The notes under the pieces are model-generated. The model saw nothing but the letters and a program-made list of their open reading frames with translations, did no database searches and was not told where the DNA came from. DNA of 64,000 nt from Pisolithus tinctorius. Taxonomy: Eukaryota > Basidiomycota > Agaricomycetes > Boletales > Pisolithaceae. This document shows, piece by piece, positions 23,217-35,157 of this stretch. Within the stretch, counting starts at the first letter, position 1, and each line of letters opens with the position of its first letter. A program made the translations under genes and the position numbers. The DNA is taken from contig JANFAH010000004.1 of assembly GCA_024663395.1 (NCBI GenBank), forward strand, positions 1,984,001-2,048,000, given 5' to 3'.

Positions 23217-24083
23217 CTAATTTGACTTGCTAGCTTTCATCATGTCAACAAGATTTCTGGTACTAGAAGTGAGGACGACAGCGTAGCGAGATTCGTGCAA
23301 TCTCTTTCCTGCCTTGACGCTATCTGTCACCCACTCAGGTTTAACAAGGTGCACCAAATTGCGGCGCTTAGATGTGAGAAGCTTGTGTGTCTTTGACCCA
23401 CTGAGCTGTTGAGACGTCAATATATGTGTCGCCCCGTTCGGTGTCAGTCTTTAGATGGCATGAGTACGTGGTCCACATGCAAACCAGGACCGTGCCACGT
23501 ACAAGGTCGTTCCCCCTGCGAGGGCGACGATGTGTTTCATCTCGATGTCTGTGGTACCACTAAGGTAACCACTAATATACACCCGAACACCCCGCAAGAC
23601 GCCAGTGGTAGGCTCTTCCTTGCTTTGAGCAGCTAGTTTCTTGTTTCGATCGTCGAAGTATTGCCTAGCACCGCAGTGTCCCCTTCGCTCGCCGCGCTGA
23701 TGTCCATTGGTAGCGGACACCACAGTGTCTGGAAATATGAGAGTCGCGATTACGTGTTGTTCACGAGTGACGGATATGTACACACCGGATCGCTCGTATA
23801 TGTTGGAGTGAGTGATCGGATTCGACTCATCCGCCAGAGTGCGCAGGAGGTGCTTAGTTACCTCCAAGTTAGATGGTTTCTTCCCGTCGGAATAAAGAGG
23901 GGCAGAAATCCTGGATGGCGTAAATTGACGAAACGGAAAGATGTGCCACAGAAGTCACCGTGCTAGTCGTTGCTTGTCTTCGTCAACCTTCTCAAGTAAG
24001 GTGCGACGAGGATAGAGGCTCGGAGCGGTTTTCTTGGGTGGTAAAACAAGAGTTGGTTTTCTAATAGTTATATACTTGTCCAT
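23217..24083 (-). CDS. Small single-BRCT protein resembling the Rev1 N-terminus
   Basis: The chosen ATG is at 24083-24081 (MDKYITIRKPTLVLPPKK); an in-frame ATG at 24278 is possible but would leave 12 bp to the folylpolyglutamate synthase start. Intron 1 joins QRLAR to ISAPLYSDGKKPSNLEVTK. After another intron comes GARQYFDDRNKKLAAQ and a single BRCT domain: GVRVYISGYLSGTTDIEMKH, IVALAGGTTLY, a THIL-like loop, SGSKTHKLL and VHLVKPEWVTDSVKAGKRL, with the invariant Trp. The Y-x-x-x-R/K-N-x-K-L-x-x-Q lead-in and BRCT resemble Rev1 (Y-family polymerase), but no polymerase domain follows before the stop at 23217. Expected role: phosphopeptide or DNA-end/PCNA binding in DNA damage tolerance (inference). 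Confidence 0.7.
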
Positions 24084-24189
24084 GATGGCAGCATGTATGG
24101 TACAACCTGCGGAATGCCGCTTCACGCGGTGGGTGGTGGTAGTGGTGGTTCGAGGACGCGTCTCGACATCGACGCGTGAGACCACGGTT

Positions 24190-24201
24190 TCACGTGATTT
24201 G
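24190..24201. promoter_or_regulatory. TCACGTGATTTG element in divergent promoter
   Basis: An E-box palindrome with the same 3' flank as at 3844-3855, in the spacer between the BRCT gene (-) and folylpolyglutamate synthase (+). A bHLH factor of the Cbf1 type would be the expected binder; Cbf1 controls methionine/one-carbon genes in yeast, which fits folylpolyglutamate synthase. The link is inference. Confidence 0.45.
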
Positions 24202-24290
24202 GTTGTTATATTGCTCCGAGTCACCCGAAGGCACCTCGCGGACGAATAAGCACTAGGCTGCCCATCTGGGCTGACCAAATTAAACTACTG

Positions 24291-26343
24291 ATGCGCGGCA
24301 GTTTCCTCTTCTTATCCTCCCATAGATTCCCCTCGTTGTTATATCTGAAACGCTTTCTTCGTTGCAGGACAATGTCTACCCGGAATTACCACGATGCAAT
24401 AGAACACCTTAATTCATTGCAGACAAACGCTGCTGCTCTTGAGGCTGCTAGGGCTGCCGGTCCCCGTCTTAACCCGAATGCGATACCCGAAATGATCGAG
24501 TTTTTGGAGAGAATTGAATATACTGTACTGCTCGTTCCGATGTCATGTTCGCTGCACCTCATATGTGCTTGTCTAGTGCGAAGATCTTAACACACTCAAT
24601 GTTATCCATATCACGGGCACCAAGGGCAAAGGGTCTGCTAGCGCTTTCACGGATTCGATACTTCGGCATGCGAAGCCAAACTGGAAAGTTGGTATGTGTA
24701 CTGCCTTCCGTCAATCGCTCTTCTCCCTCACTCGGTTTTCTAGGCTTGTACACGTCTCCTCATCTCGTTGCTGTTCGGGAACGAATTAGAATCAATGGAA
24801 AGCCACTATCGGAGGAAGATTTTGTAAAATATTTTTTCGAAGTTTGGGATCGACTGAACAAAAATGGTGTAAGTGTGTTCCGTGTATCAGTACCATTAGA
24901 CACGTTTACCTTGTGTATAGCCAAAAACCCCTGATTTCCCGGTCATGCCCAATTACTTCAGATATCTCACCCTCATGGCTTTCCACGCATTCATGTCAGA
25001 GAAGGTACTCTAGAAATTCTAATACTTGTATTTTTTCTTGATCATGCTGGTGGTTAGGTTGACGCAACGATTCTCGAAGTCGGTATCGGAGGAGCTGGTG
25101 ATAGCACCAATATCGTACCAAAACCAATCGTCACGGGCATAACTACTCTCGGTCTAGACCACACCGCAGTCCTTGGTAAAACCATCGGTGCCATTGCATG
25201 GCAAAAGGGGGGAATATACAAGGCACGAATCAAAATCTCAAAATTATTTCGACGTTGACGTTTTGTCAGAAAGGAGTCCCCGCACTGAGCGTTAGTCAGC
25301 CAGAAGAAGGAATGGAAGTCCTCAAGAAGAGAGCCGAAGAGTTGCAAGTGTGTATCCACGCTTGTCTGGATCCATTTGCTGACATTCTGTCCACAGGCAG
25401 CTTATTTCATGGAAGTCCCTTCCTTACCAGGAAGCGGATCCGTAAAACTCGGTGCGGGCTTTAGTTGTGGTTCAGCTTTTGACGTTACTGATAACCATTA
25501 ACTACGAACAGGTTTGGCTGGTGAACATCAAATTCAAAACGCAGCTCTCGCTGTTCAAATGGCACATACCTTCCTACACTCGGTGGATGCTTCGGAACTT
25601 CGACCTGAGCCACTCTTGCAACTCCCGGAACCATTTCTTGCTGGCCTAGAATGCACCAGGTGGCCTGGTCGCTGCCAGACAGTGCTCGACCCAAAATACC
25701 AAGATACAACCTGGTACCTTGATGGAGCCCACACTGCCGAAAGTTTGTCTTGTTGCATGCAGTGGTTTGTTCAAGCAGGTCTTGGGTTGAAGTAAGTCCG
25801 CTCCTTTCCAGTCTCACATTTAAACACTCCAGTGACATTCTTTGTTAGGGAACCACAATCCGCTCGTGTCCTGATATTCAACTGCACTAGCGGGCGTTCT
25901 GGCCCGGCATTCTTAGGTACCATCCTGGAGAAGACAAAGGAATTACTTCTGCGACAGGGGCGTGAAGAAAAAGTTGAGAATTTCTTCAGTCACGTCATTT
26001 TTTGCAGCAACGTCACGTACGCAAACGGTCATTTCAAGGACGGTGAGGCTCCTTATATTTTAGCATAACATCTTATTGATACATCATAGACCTGACTTCA
26101 CGTGCTTTGTCAAATGCTGATCTTCTGCACCTTACAACACAGCATGAACTTGCTGCTACCTGGTCTCAGTTAATTCCTACGTTCCCCTCCGATGCCATCC
26201 ACGTCCTCCCATCCATAGAACACGCCGTTCAGACTGTCCGCAGGGTTTCAAACGCCGAAAGGATCGACGTCCTTGCGACCGGTAGTTTGCATCTCGTAGG
26301 CGGCGTTATCGAGGTGGCTGGACTAGCCTCGGTTGCCCTTTGA
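24291..26343 (+). CDS. MET7: Folylpolyglutamate synthase
   Basis: Two in-frame ATGs: 24291 and 24372. The second (MSTRNYHDAIEHLNSLQTN) matches the usual cytosolic start; the first adds 27 residues rich in Arg, Ser, Leu and Phe with no acid, like a mitochondrial presequence. The P-loop is HITGTKGKGSASAF after the first intron, then GLYTSPHLVAVRERIRING, the family signature. Later exons give ILEVGIGGAGDSTNIV, TTLGLDHTAVLGKTIGAIAWQKGGI, LAGEHQIQNAALAVQ, RWPGRCQTV and DGAHTAES. The stop is at 26341-26343. The enzyme adds glutamates to tetrahydrofolates in an ATP-dependent reaction, retaining folates in cytosol and mitochondria. About eight introns. Convergent with the MscS gene, 106 bp between stops. 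Confidence 0.92.
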
Positions 26344-26449
26344 TATAGACCTTGTTCAACATGTTATATATCCTCATTCGTGATGGTAATGGTCCATGTA
26401 CATTTTATCAACCTCCGTACCGGTGCCCTCGATTATCGAGGTACACGCG

Positions 26450-29006
26450 TCAAGTATTCTTGACTTCCACTCCTACATCACGAAATGACATCGGAGAATT
26501 GCGCGGTAAAAGGACAGGCTGGACAGGTAAGGTATATTTCATGTCGAGTTCTTCCAGCACTGTCTTCAGGTGTCGCATAAAGTCATTCCTACGTGCCCAT
26601 CTTCCCCCCCAATCCTGCCAGTTCGACCGATCTAGAATAGACGGTCAGGTTTCTCTATGGCAGGTTTTTGGTGGGTAAACCGCTCACGCTCAACACCGAT
26701 CGTGAGGTGAATTGCGTTCTGATATTCCATTTTGTCGATATTGACAGCACAGTTGGACCATTCGCGATTGTTGTTGGCCACATATGCTTGAACGCGCTGC
26801 CTCAACTGTTCCACAATTTCCAATGGAGTACCATAGGATATCATGATAGTCGTGCTCTCCCACCTATCGGAATGCAAAACACATACGTCAATAAGGATCA
26901 GTAATCAAGAACAAGAACCACTGACATGGAGTTACTGCGGCGCATGTTATGAAGAAGTTTGGTGCTGGATAAAAGTGAATTTGGCACAATAATCTCCTGA
27001 CCATCAACCCTGCGGAAGACGGTGGAGAACAACCCGAATTCTTTGACGAAGAGATACTAAACCAAGTCTGTTAGCGTTTGACACCGACATAGGACTACGA
27101 GGATAGAACCTGGTCGTCGATCATGACAAGGTCGCCCACGTCGAATACATGGGTGGAAAAAATGAAGATAAGCTAAAGATAGGAGTTAGCCGAGCTTAGC
27201 AAAACCACACGCTACCCACATACCGACTCGAAGAGGGTCTGAGCGGAGTGGCCGAAAATGAACGAAAATCCGAGGATGATAGTGGCAAGGGGAACCAAGG
27301 AGGTAATCGTGTCGTTTCGATTGAATATAAGAAGACAAGCGAAGAGAATGCCGAGCAATGCGATACAAACAAGAACTGCATCGAGTTTCGCCACCGCAGA
27401 ACTCACGTCCTGAAAAGCCACGTAAATGAAAATAAGAACACAGGCAAATCAGTGGGCGCAACCTTCAAGCTAGCCGTCAACGCCTTTCTTTCCTTGTAAA
27501 TTCTTTGGACGGCTTCCCTCATCTCTCTTTTTGAGATGTCACCGTTACCATCTTTATCAAAGATGGCAAATGCCGCATGCTTGACTGCAGTCAGTAAAGT
27601 CATCCCGAATATGAAACAAGATCATCGCATACTGCTTCAGCAGTGGAACGGAAATAAGGGTAGAAATCTTGCAGGACCGGAGTAAGCTAGGCGAATAGTA
27701 TACAAGTCTGTTGCATACCTTCCACGACAAGGTACGACCGCCCAGGACTTGTAACCCTCAACGCGCTGAACAATTTCCTTGCGAGTTTCCGCGCAGAGGC
27801 AAGGCCACTGAGTTCGCCACCCTTGTAAAACTTGGAGTTCTTCAAGGCGACCTGACCGATGGCGCCTCCTACATGATCAACAATCACAGTCGCCAAAAAT
27901 TTGCGTCTCCGACGCTTGATCTCTGCGCGATTACGCTTCCTTTCGGGAAGTAGGTGTTCATTATGTTCCCCTGCACCAGTTGGTTCACCCTTCTGTTGCG
28001 CTGTGTCCGGATTGGACACGTCCAACGAGTTTCCAAACGACGAAGCTGCACTTTTGTGGCCTTTTTTGCCATACGGTGACTTCTTCGGAATTTGTGCAGC
28101 CGTGGCATTTGACAAGTGGTCCAGTGCCTTCAAGCCCAACCGGTTCTCAGCCAAGCGATCGGCCAGAGCGCGTTGGTGGAAGTTGATCGCAACAAATCTC
28201 AAAAAAAGTTTCTCCACAAAGAGAACAACACCAGCAGTGAAGAGTGCCTGTTTAAAGACCACTTGTGACGAAGATAGCCCAAGTAAGGAAGAGAAGTCAT
28301 ACCTGCATGATGCGGTTGATGATAACCCAATAAGAACCCGGGGGCTTCCATACACTTCTGATTACCGACAAAGCTATCCAAGCCCACGAAATGTCTAGCA
28401 AAAGCTTTAGCCATGCGGAGACTGCGAGTGTCAGCTACAGGGTAGCAGGTAAGGGAACTAAGAAATCAGCAGTACTCGTGGACCTGCCTCTATTTGTGTC
28501 TTGAGACGCTCCACCTGACCCCCAAGCAAAAAAATGATCGTAACAACTGTTCTGGGAATGGCGTCGACGACGAGGTACGTCACGCACGACGCAGCCCATA
28601 TAATTGACAACCACAACGACCACGCGCGAACTTGAGGGCGTACGGTAGAGTTACTGTGAAACCGGATGTCCACGACCAATAGGGGAGTAATAAGGATTGC
28701 TGTCCCAACGATACCGACCAGCAGGGTTCGGACAGGACGGGCCAACTTCATGAACGCGAGCCAGAGAGCCCTGCCCCTTCTAGCTTTCGTTCCTTCGTGG
28801 GTTCCTTCGGCGGCAGAGGACTCTTCTTCGTCCCAATCAAACTCATCGGACGTGTTCGTCGAACTCGAGTCCGAATCGACACCGTCGTTAAGGAAGCCGG
28901 ATTCTGTGCCCGTGTCTTCACGACATATCCCACTGTCGTCATCTTTCAGCTTCTGCCCACTGGTCAGGTTGGTGTCGTGCTCAGAGGGCGGCTGTTTTCC
29001 TAGCAT
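26450..29006 (-). CDS. MscS-family mechanosensitive channel with EF-hand (Msy1/Msy2 type)
   Basis: The start is taken at the ATG at 29006-29004; a short upstream exon is possible because TAG precedes it. The acidic, Ser-rich N-terminus is followed by membrane helices ([48 protein letters not shown], then a segment near 28300-28200). A cytosolic loop follows, then a canonical EF-hand loop [12 protein letters not shown] at about 27560-27525. The pore-lining and beta region is [36 protein letters not shown], then [32 protein letters not shown] as in MscS. The C-terminal domain ends KYTLPVQP...VGVEVKNT with the stop at 26452-26450. In fission yeast Msy1/Msy2 sit in ER membranes and limit calcium rise in hypo-osmotic shock; the same role is inferred. 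Confidence 0.88.
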
Positions 29007-29388
29007 GAGAGTGTGTCAAACAGGTTACAGAAAAGGGCTGGCCGACGACTGGGAACTTATGAGTGGCTACGGGTGGCTACGAGGACTGCGAGCCCCACTT
29101 CGCGTGCCTCGATATTACAGTAACTACGTAAGCGAACGGGTGAGGTTTCAGCCTGAAACAATAATACTGAACAGTAGTCCTAGATCCTGAAGACCACTGT
29201 GGAATCTAGATAGCAACGACGCATGCCTTGTGGTGTCAAATAAGTTGCCATCCCTGCAGTTCGGGCCACAGGAACCTGGTACTAGCCGCTCGTCTGACTC
29301 TTGAACTGAACTAGTAGAAGAAATATAATTCTTGTAATAGATATGGCCTTATGGCAATCCTGGTATTTCCTGGTGAGGGAGAAGGTAA
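29007..29388. other. Tandem spacer
   Basis: About 380 bp between the MscS start and the stop of the zinc-finger gene, both on the minus strand. It should hold the MscS promoter; a short non-coding or coding first MscS exon could also lie here. No gene seen. Confidence 0.45.
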
Positions 29389-30744
29389 TCACTTGCACTG
29401 AGTAACGGTCAGTGCCCGAAAAATAAATAACGAGCATACCATTGCAGGGTTGTAGTAGGCGTCCAACATCCGACTTGTCATCCTCTTCCCACCCAGCGCG
29501 CTTTCCCCGAAAGCCTGAGTTGACGGGGGAGCTTCCATGACTTGTGTCTGTAACACCTTTCCTTGACGGGAGGGCGTATCCTTAGCGTTACCACTGCGGC
29601 GGGCAAGCATACTTGTGCCAAATTGTTGCGTCGGTTGAACCTCGTCTGAGTCAGTGCACGAACGGTCGATATTCACTTTTTGTGGGGCCACCAGTTGTCC
29701 GAGAAGATCCCTTGCCTTGCCAAGGATACTTTCCCGGGTTTCTGGAAGGGTCTTGACCGTGCTGACGACGTGTTTTCGTTTGTTTCTTTTTCCAGGTTCT
29801 GCAGAGACAATAGCGCCCATAAGAGTAGTGGCACTCTGGCCGTGAGCCCCAGTAGATATTTGACGCTCGTTCGCGTGCGGCGGGGTTACATTGACTTCCT
29901 TATTGACGAGAGAGAGGAGTGTAACTGCGGAAATCGCGTGCCTCCTAGCGCACATTTCTATGTGGGTTCTCTTCTGTTTGACAGTCTTCTTAGTTGTCCA
30001 CTGCAAACCGCAACATACACATTTGCTAAGTGCTGAAATCTCCGCGCCCGCGGGTTCGCCTGACGGTTGTTTTGGGAATCGGCCCGTTTCTACATGGGAT
30101 CTCGACGGTGTCGAGGAAGAATCAGGCTGACGTTTAGGGAACGACGAATCGTGGGACGGTACACGATGTCTGAGTGGCTGATATGCAAACTGGCAAAGTT
30201 GCATGCAGCTAAGTTCGTCCACTTCGTCGTGTTCCTCGGGATGACATTCTTCAATGGTTGTGATTAGAGGAAGTGATGGACAGTTTCTATTCAGTGTCGG
30301 CTGCTGGAGTGTACCGACGTTGGGGACGCTTGGCTCTCGAAATTCGTTACGCTCTACACGTGAAGGGGGGAAGTTCTCAATGTTAGTTACACTGCGCACC
30401 TGTTACGTAGGACATACCCTCTTCCGAGCTGCGACAACCTGTGGTATTCTTCAGCTCAAGTTTCGTTGTCGATCGTTGATCTGTACGAGACATGCAGAAG
30501 ATCCCAATGGATCGAGGTAACGCGCCGCACCAATTTGGCAATGTAGAGAACCTGGTAATGAAGAAGGTTCCTCGGTGCTTTCGCACTGCACCAGTACTGC
30601 TGGTCTCTGTTCCACTGTACTTGTCGTCGAATTGCGATGGTGTTCTCGACGCTGTCGTCTGCGTTCTTCTCGTTCAGGCTCAGAATCTTCGACGACGTCT
30701 TGTTCGCGTTCTCCCAGCTTTCTCTTCATGTTGGTGTAAGGCAA
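29389..30744 (-). CDS. C2HC zinc-finger protein, possibly Slx4-like nuclease scaffold
   Basis: The start is at the ATG at 30744 or the in-frame ATG at 30729 (MKRKLGEREQ). The N-terminus is highly charged; an intron near 30450-30400 joins it to the main exon. The only ordered region visible is at about 30030-29910: CVCCGLQWTTKKTVKQK, then HIEMC and ARRHAISAVTLLSLVNKEV. This C-x2-C...H-x3-C arrangement is a UBZ4-type finger as in Slx4, and the following helix resembles that after the finger in basidiomycete Slx4 proteins as I remember them. Close to the C-terminus is TQAFGES..GGKRMTSRMLDAYY; a 42-nt intron (a multiple of three) may precede the last two residues. I see no clear Slx1-binding C-terminal domain, so the assignment is tentative. 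It shares a 134-bp divergent promoter with KAP120. Confidence 0.5.
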
Positions 30745-30878
30745 GTCACAGGGGCCAGTGAAGGGACGCGTTATTTAACCTTGTTTGGTGTAGTCCATCC
30801 CGTTTCCAACGCGTTACTACAAGATTTGGTGACTCTGACCCACACTGAAATTGAATGCTCGTTTGAGGACCCCTCATC

Positions 30879-33800
30879 ATGGGCAGTAGCACGAACCCAC
30901 AGGACAGTGCCGTCAATCGTCAAGAGCTGTTAGAAATCGTGTATGCCGCATCGTCACAGATCCCCGCCCAGGTCCAGGCGTCCACGGAACGGCTGAAGAT
31001 GCTACTCGACAACGTCGGCACCTATGACGCCCTCCATGAGATTGCTGCTGAGAAATCTCTTCCGTTACAAGTGAGACAGCAGAGTATCATCCAATTTAAG
31101 AATTCTGCACTATCGCATTGGCGATCAAGGAAGTACGTCCACCGTTTTCTTTGCGGTGGTCCCTTGGTCAATGTGCTATTGCCAGACTCCTGTCGGAGGA
31201 GTATCGTAATCGCATCCGTGCGCGGTGTATGGTTTTCCTGAATGAAGAGGATGACCTTGTGCGTAAACTTAAACACCCGCTCTTGCCCCTTTCTAAACCT
31301 TTGCTTTCAGATTGCAGAGTGTAATGAGGTGATCGTGGCAAAGATAGCGCGACTCGACTATCCACATAATTGGTATGTTTTGTGTCTCGAATCGCGATTC
31401 CTATTAGGCCCATATCAGTTGAAAGGCCCTCTCTCCTAACCGACCTCCTCTGCATCATCGAGAGTACCCTCCAGTCCTTATGCACGTCGTCATCGGCGAG
31501 CATGTTGTCAACCCTCGCGTTGCGTCGTGCGCTCAAAGTTCTAAATGCCGTTTTAAAGGAAACATCCAGCATGAAAATGTTGACGGGCGTAAAGACGATG
31601 GGAGAGGTGCGTCCTTGCCAAATACTTTGGTTTCTACCCTGTTCATTGCATGCATCAGATCACAAATCGACTATGTGGTGTTTTCCTCACATATTACTCT
31701 GAGTTATGTCGTTCCCAGTTATCACCTATTCTGTCTCCCCTTCATCCAGCCGTACTATCTGGAGAGCACACCCTTTGCATCATTGTAGTAGCTCATCTCA
31801 TCTACAAGTGCCTTGTCAAGCTGGCTTTGTGGTCTTGGCCACGAATAGTGAGGCGTGGCAAGGATGACCTGCAGGATCTCCAAGTATGGGTATGTCTGTG
31901 TTATGTTTATGAACAATTCCTCTGGTAACATCTGCCGGAAGTTCTTGGAGCTCTTTCAGAGTTCCGCGGCTCAACTCAAACTACTTTCAGAACAGCGGAT
32001 TAGCTTTGTGCTTGCGCTCAGGTCATTGCCCGATCCCGATCCTGTCGCGGTTGCAACAATCGATAGCTTGACACGTCATGTTCGGATCTTCGGGAAATTC
32101 TTTCGCAGGTTGCAACAGTTAGAGCCCGCTAAATTTGTCGAGCTGCCTACGTGCAATGCAATGGTTTTGTATTACTGGGAAAAAGTGGTCCAAGCCGCCA
32201 ATGGATCTTCGGACATGATAAAAGGTAAAGTTCAGTTCCATATTCAATTGTTCGAGGTTCTTGAGTGACCTTGTTAGATGCTTCGGATGCCGTTTTCCCC
32301 GTTCGGTTCCTTGTACAAGCCATGGTTCTCTTCAAGGAAAATCTTGCGAAATGGACTCCATTCCGCAAAGGCGGTCCCGTCTCTGAGACTAGTACAGATT
32401 GTTTCTGGGATGATCTCCCCCTCGCTGATGTGCCCTCCCCAGCACTTTCACAGCAATTCGTGGAAGACGCGGTTCGGCTGCTGGTTACCCGGTTCATTCC
32501 ACTCAATCCCACTGATCTAGAAGGTTGGATGTCTGATCCTGAGGAATGGGTAAGCGAAGAGGACAAGGAGACTGATCACTGGGAATATGAACTGCGCGTA
32601 GGTCTCGTCTCGCCCCTGGCCCCTACATGACGTCTGAGACTTGTAGCCTTGTGGCGAGCGCGTCCTCATGACGCTGGCCTCACAATATCGAGACTACGTC
32701 GTTCCTCTGATGGCGACAACATTCAAAGATGTCGTCTGTAGGACCCTATTTTTCCCCCATGCGACACTGGAGTCTGACGTATTTACAGCGCAACCAACAA
32801 CCGACCTTCAGAGTATCATACAAAAGGAGGCAATATATTGTGCCATAGGGCGATGCGCAACGCGGCTTCGAGATGTTATACCATTCACTGAATGGATGCG
32901 GCATTATCTGGCGGTTGAGGCAAAAGAACGCAATCCCAAGTACGTCGAACTTGCCTATGTCGGACATTGCATTAACAAGAGCAGTTTCCCTATTATCAAG
33001 CGTCGCATCGCCTGGTTAATCGGAAAATGGATCGGTGACATGGGCACTCCTGCTGCAGATCCAATTGTATGGGAAGTCCTCATCCACCTTCTCAGCGACA
33101 GGGGGGACGGTACAGATGCCGTTGTTCGATTCACGGCCGCGAATGCCATTCGGGAATGTGTTGATGTGAGCGAAAATCACCAACCGTTGCTTATAGCCTT
33201 CTAATAAGAAGAAGACCGCCAGTTTTGATATCACCGTTTTTGCACCGTTTTTGCCAGTTGCTGTCACAGAACTCGTTAGACTCATGCACGAAGTTGATAC
33301 CATGGAGATGAAGCGACGGCTCGCCAAGAGTCTAAAGGTTATTATAGAACAAGCAGATTCGCAGATCGTGCCTCACATCGAGATGATTGCTGAAGGCATC
33401 CCAGGCTTATGTATGACATATCTTAGCCGTTGAAGCGTTGTTAACCAGACCTTCAGGGACTGCTGCGGGGGAAGAGTGGTTATTCAAAGCTCAGCTGCTG
33501 GTTGTTGTCGCGAGCTTGATTACGGTATGTCGATTGAGGTTTTTTTCTCTCGTCAAAACTAATTCCTCCAAGTCTGCCAAAGAACATTCGTCAACCCTTG
33601 CGCCGCTCGTGATTCCTCTAGTCCAGGACGGCTTGAGTCAAGGGGTAAGATAGATACCGCATACAGTATCGTGCGGTTGCTTAAAACGGCTATGAAGGTT
33701 GCAGTTCACCTAGACGAAGATACTTTAGGTCTCTGGCTCGCAGCACTTCGAAATGCTCCGACGCTACAGGGAGTCTCGGGTCCTAGCCTTCTGCAACTGT

Positions 33801-34939
33801 TCCCCCTGGCTATCTCACTACTAGTGGGCAACCTGGATCTGTTGGGAAAAGTGATACTTATTGTTGAATCGTATCTCTTCGTCGACGCGCCTCTGGTTTT
33901 ACAGGCAAGTTGGCAAACAACCCCATTCTCTGTCACTCACGTTATGCAGAATTTCGCCTTGGAGCTTTTGAATGCCGTTGCGAACACATTGACAGGTCAA
34001 GCGATAGAGACAAATCAGAGAGGAATTATAACCATCATGTGTTACATGACGCAGTTGGCACCGTCCTCGTTTTGGGCGGAAGCACTTCATAACTCGGGCA
34101 TTTTCAATCATGTGGTTAAAATTCTTCGCGACGACGAGGTATGCCACCCAGAATAATGATCTAACGTGGTCTGTTGACGGGCCTTATTTAGTGTTCTTCC
34201 GCTGTATTGACGGACTGCGTCTTCGTTCTTGCACGTATTGCGGTGGCTGATCATGAAATGTTCCTCCGTTTGGTATCTGCTGCAGCCCAGGTCAGTAGTG
34301 TTCCGGAAGATAAGATATGGGAGCCCATTCTAGATCAATACTGGAGACAAGTACGTCTGTCACCGCCAATTTTATTTCGTTCATCAACCATTTCCCGTAG
34401 TTTGACCACATGTCCGAGCCGCGACATCGTAAGCTGGCAGCAATGGGTATCGCTGCTCTCGTTTCGACGGGCCGCAATGAAGTACTCGATCGTCTTCCCA
34501 ACGAGATATTCAATCTCTGGACTGATGTCTTGTACGAAATAAGGGAGAGCTTGCGAGTGGCGGATGGCGACGATGACGGGTAAGCTTTGCGTAGAAAGCA
34601 TCGCATATCTTTCCATCTGATTGAGTGATAGCAGCCTGAAACTCTACTGGGATGTGGATGTCGCGCCAGACAGCTACTTCGCTGGATCTCGAGACACATT
34701 GGAATATGATCGCAGGAAGCAGGTCAGTGTTCCTGCAGAACCTAGCAGAATCATGCTAAGCTCTTCTACAGGTTTTCGAGCGCGACCCCGTTCGCACAGT
34801 GCAGCTCACATCGTACTTGACTAGTGCCCTTCAGGCGGCGGAAAGGGCTTGCGGAGGCGCACAAGTTTTCAAGGAAAAATACTTGGATAAAACAGATCCC
34901 ACTGTGCTGACGCAACTGAAGACCTCGCTTGCAGGATAA
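30879..34939 (+). CDS. KAP120: Importin-11/Kap120 family karyopherin
   Basis: Starts at ATG 30879 (MGSSTNPQDSAVNRQELLEI). An importin-beta N-terminal domain follows (STERLKMLLDN, LPLQVRQQSIIQFKNSALSHW). The remainder is helical HEAT-type sequence over about 15 exons, for example VAHLIYKCLVKLALWSWPRI and RISFVLALRSLPDPDPVAVATIDSL. A family mark is IPLNPTDLEGWMSDPEEWVSEEDKETDHWEYELR. The last exon ends TVLTQLKTSLAG with the stop at 34937-34939. Kap120 imports large-subunit biogenesis factors such as Rpf1 into the nucleus; human IPO11 imports UbcM2 and rpL12. About 1,000 residues, the usual length. Tandem with VPS52, 218 bp apart. Confidence 0.88.
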
Positions 34940-35157
34940 TCGACATGCATGAATGACACGTATCACTTGTACCCACTGTATCGCCATCATTTGAATCGAC
35001 CAGGTTGCACATCGACTACGTAGGCAATTCGAGTCCAATGAGAAGTATTACAAATATCATACAGAACTGAAGTTGCATACTGTGATGAAGTACTAATGAG
35101 TGATCACATAAGCTACAAGTTGTTTTGAAGCGCTCGAAGAATATTGTTCTGTTTTCC

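Noticed and set aside
24084..24278. Upstream start (ATG 24278) for the BRCT gene
   Set aside because: It would leave 12 bp to the first FPGS ATG and add Thr/Arg-rich low-quality sequence; the ATG at 24083 gives a cleaner protein.
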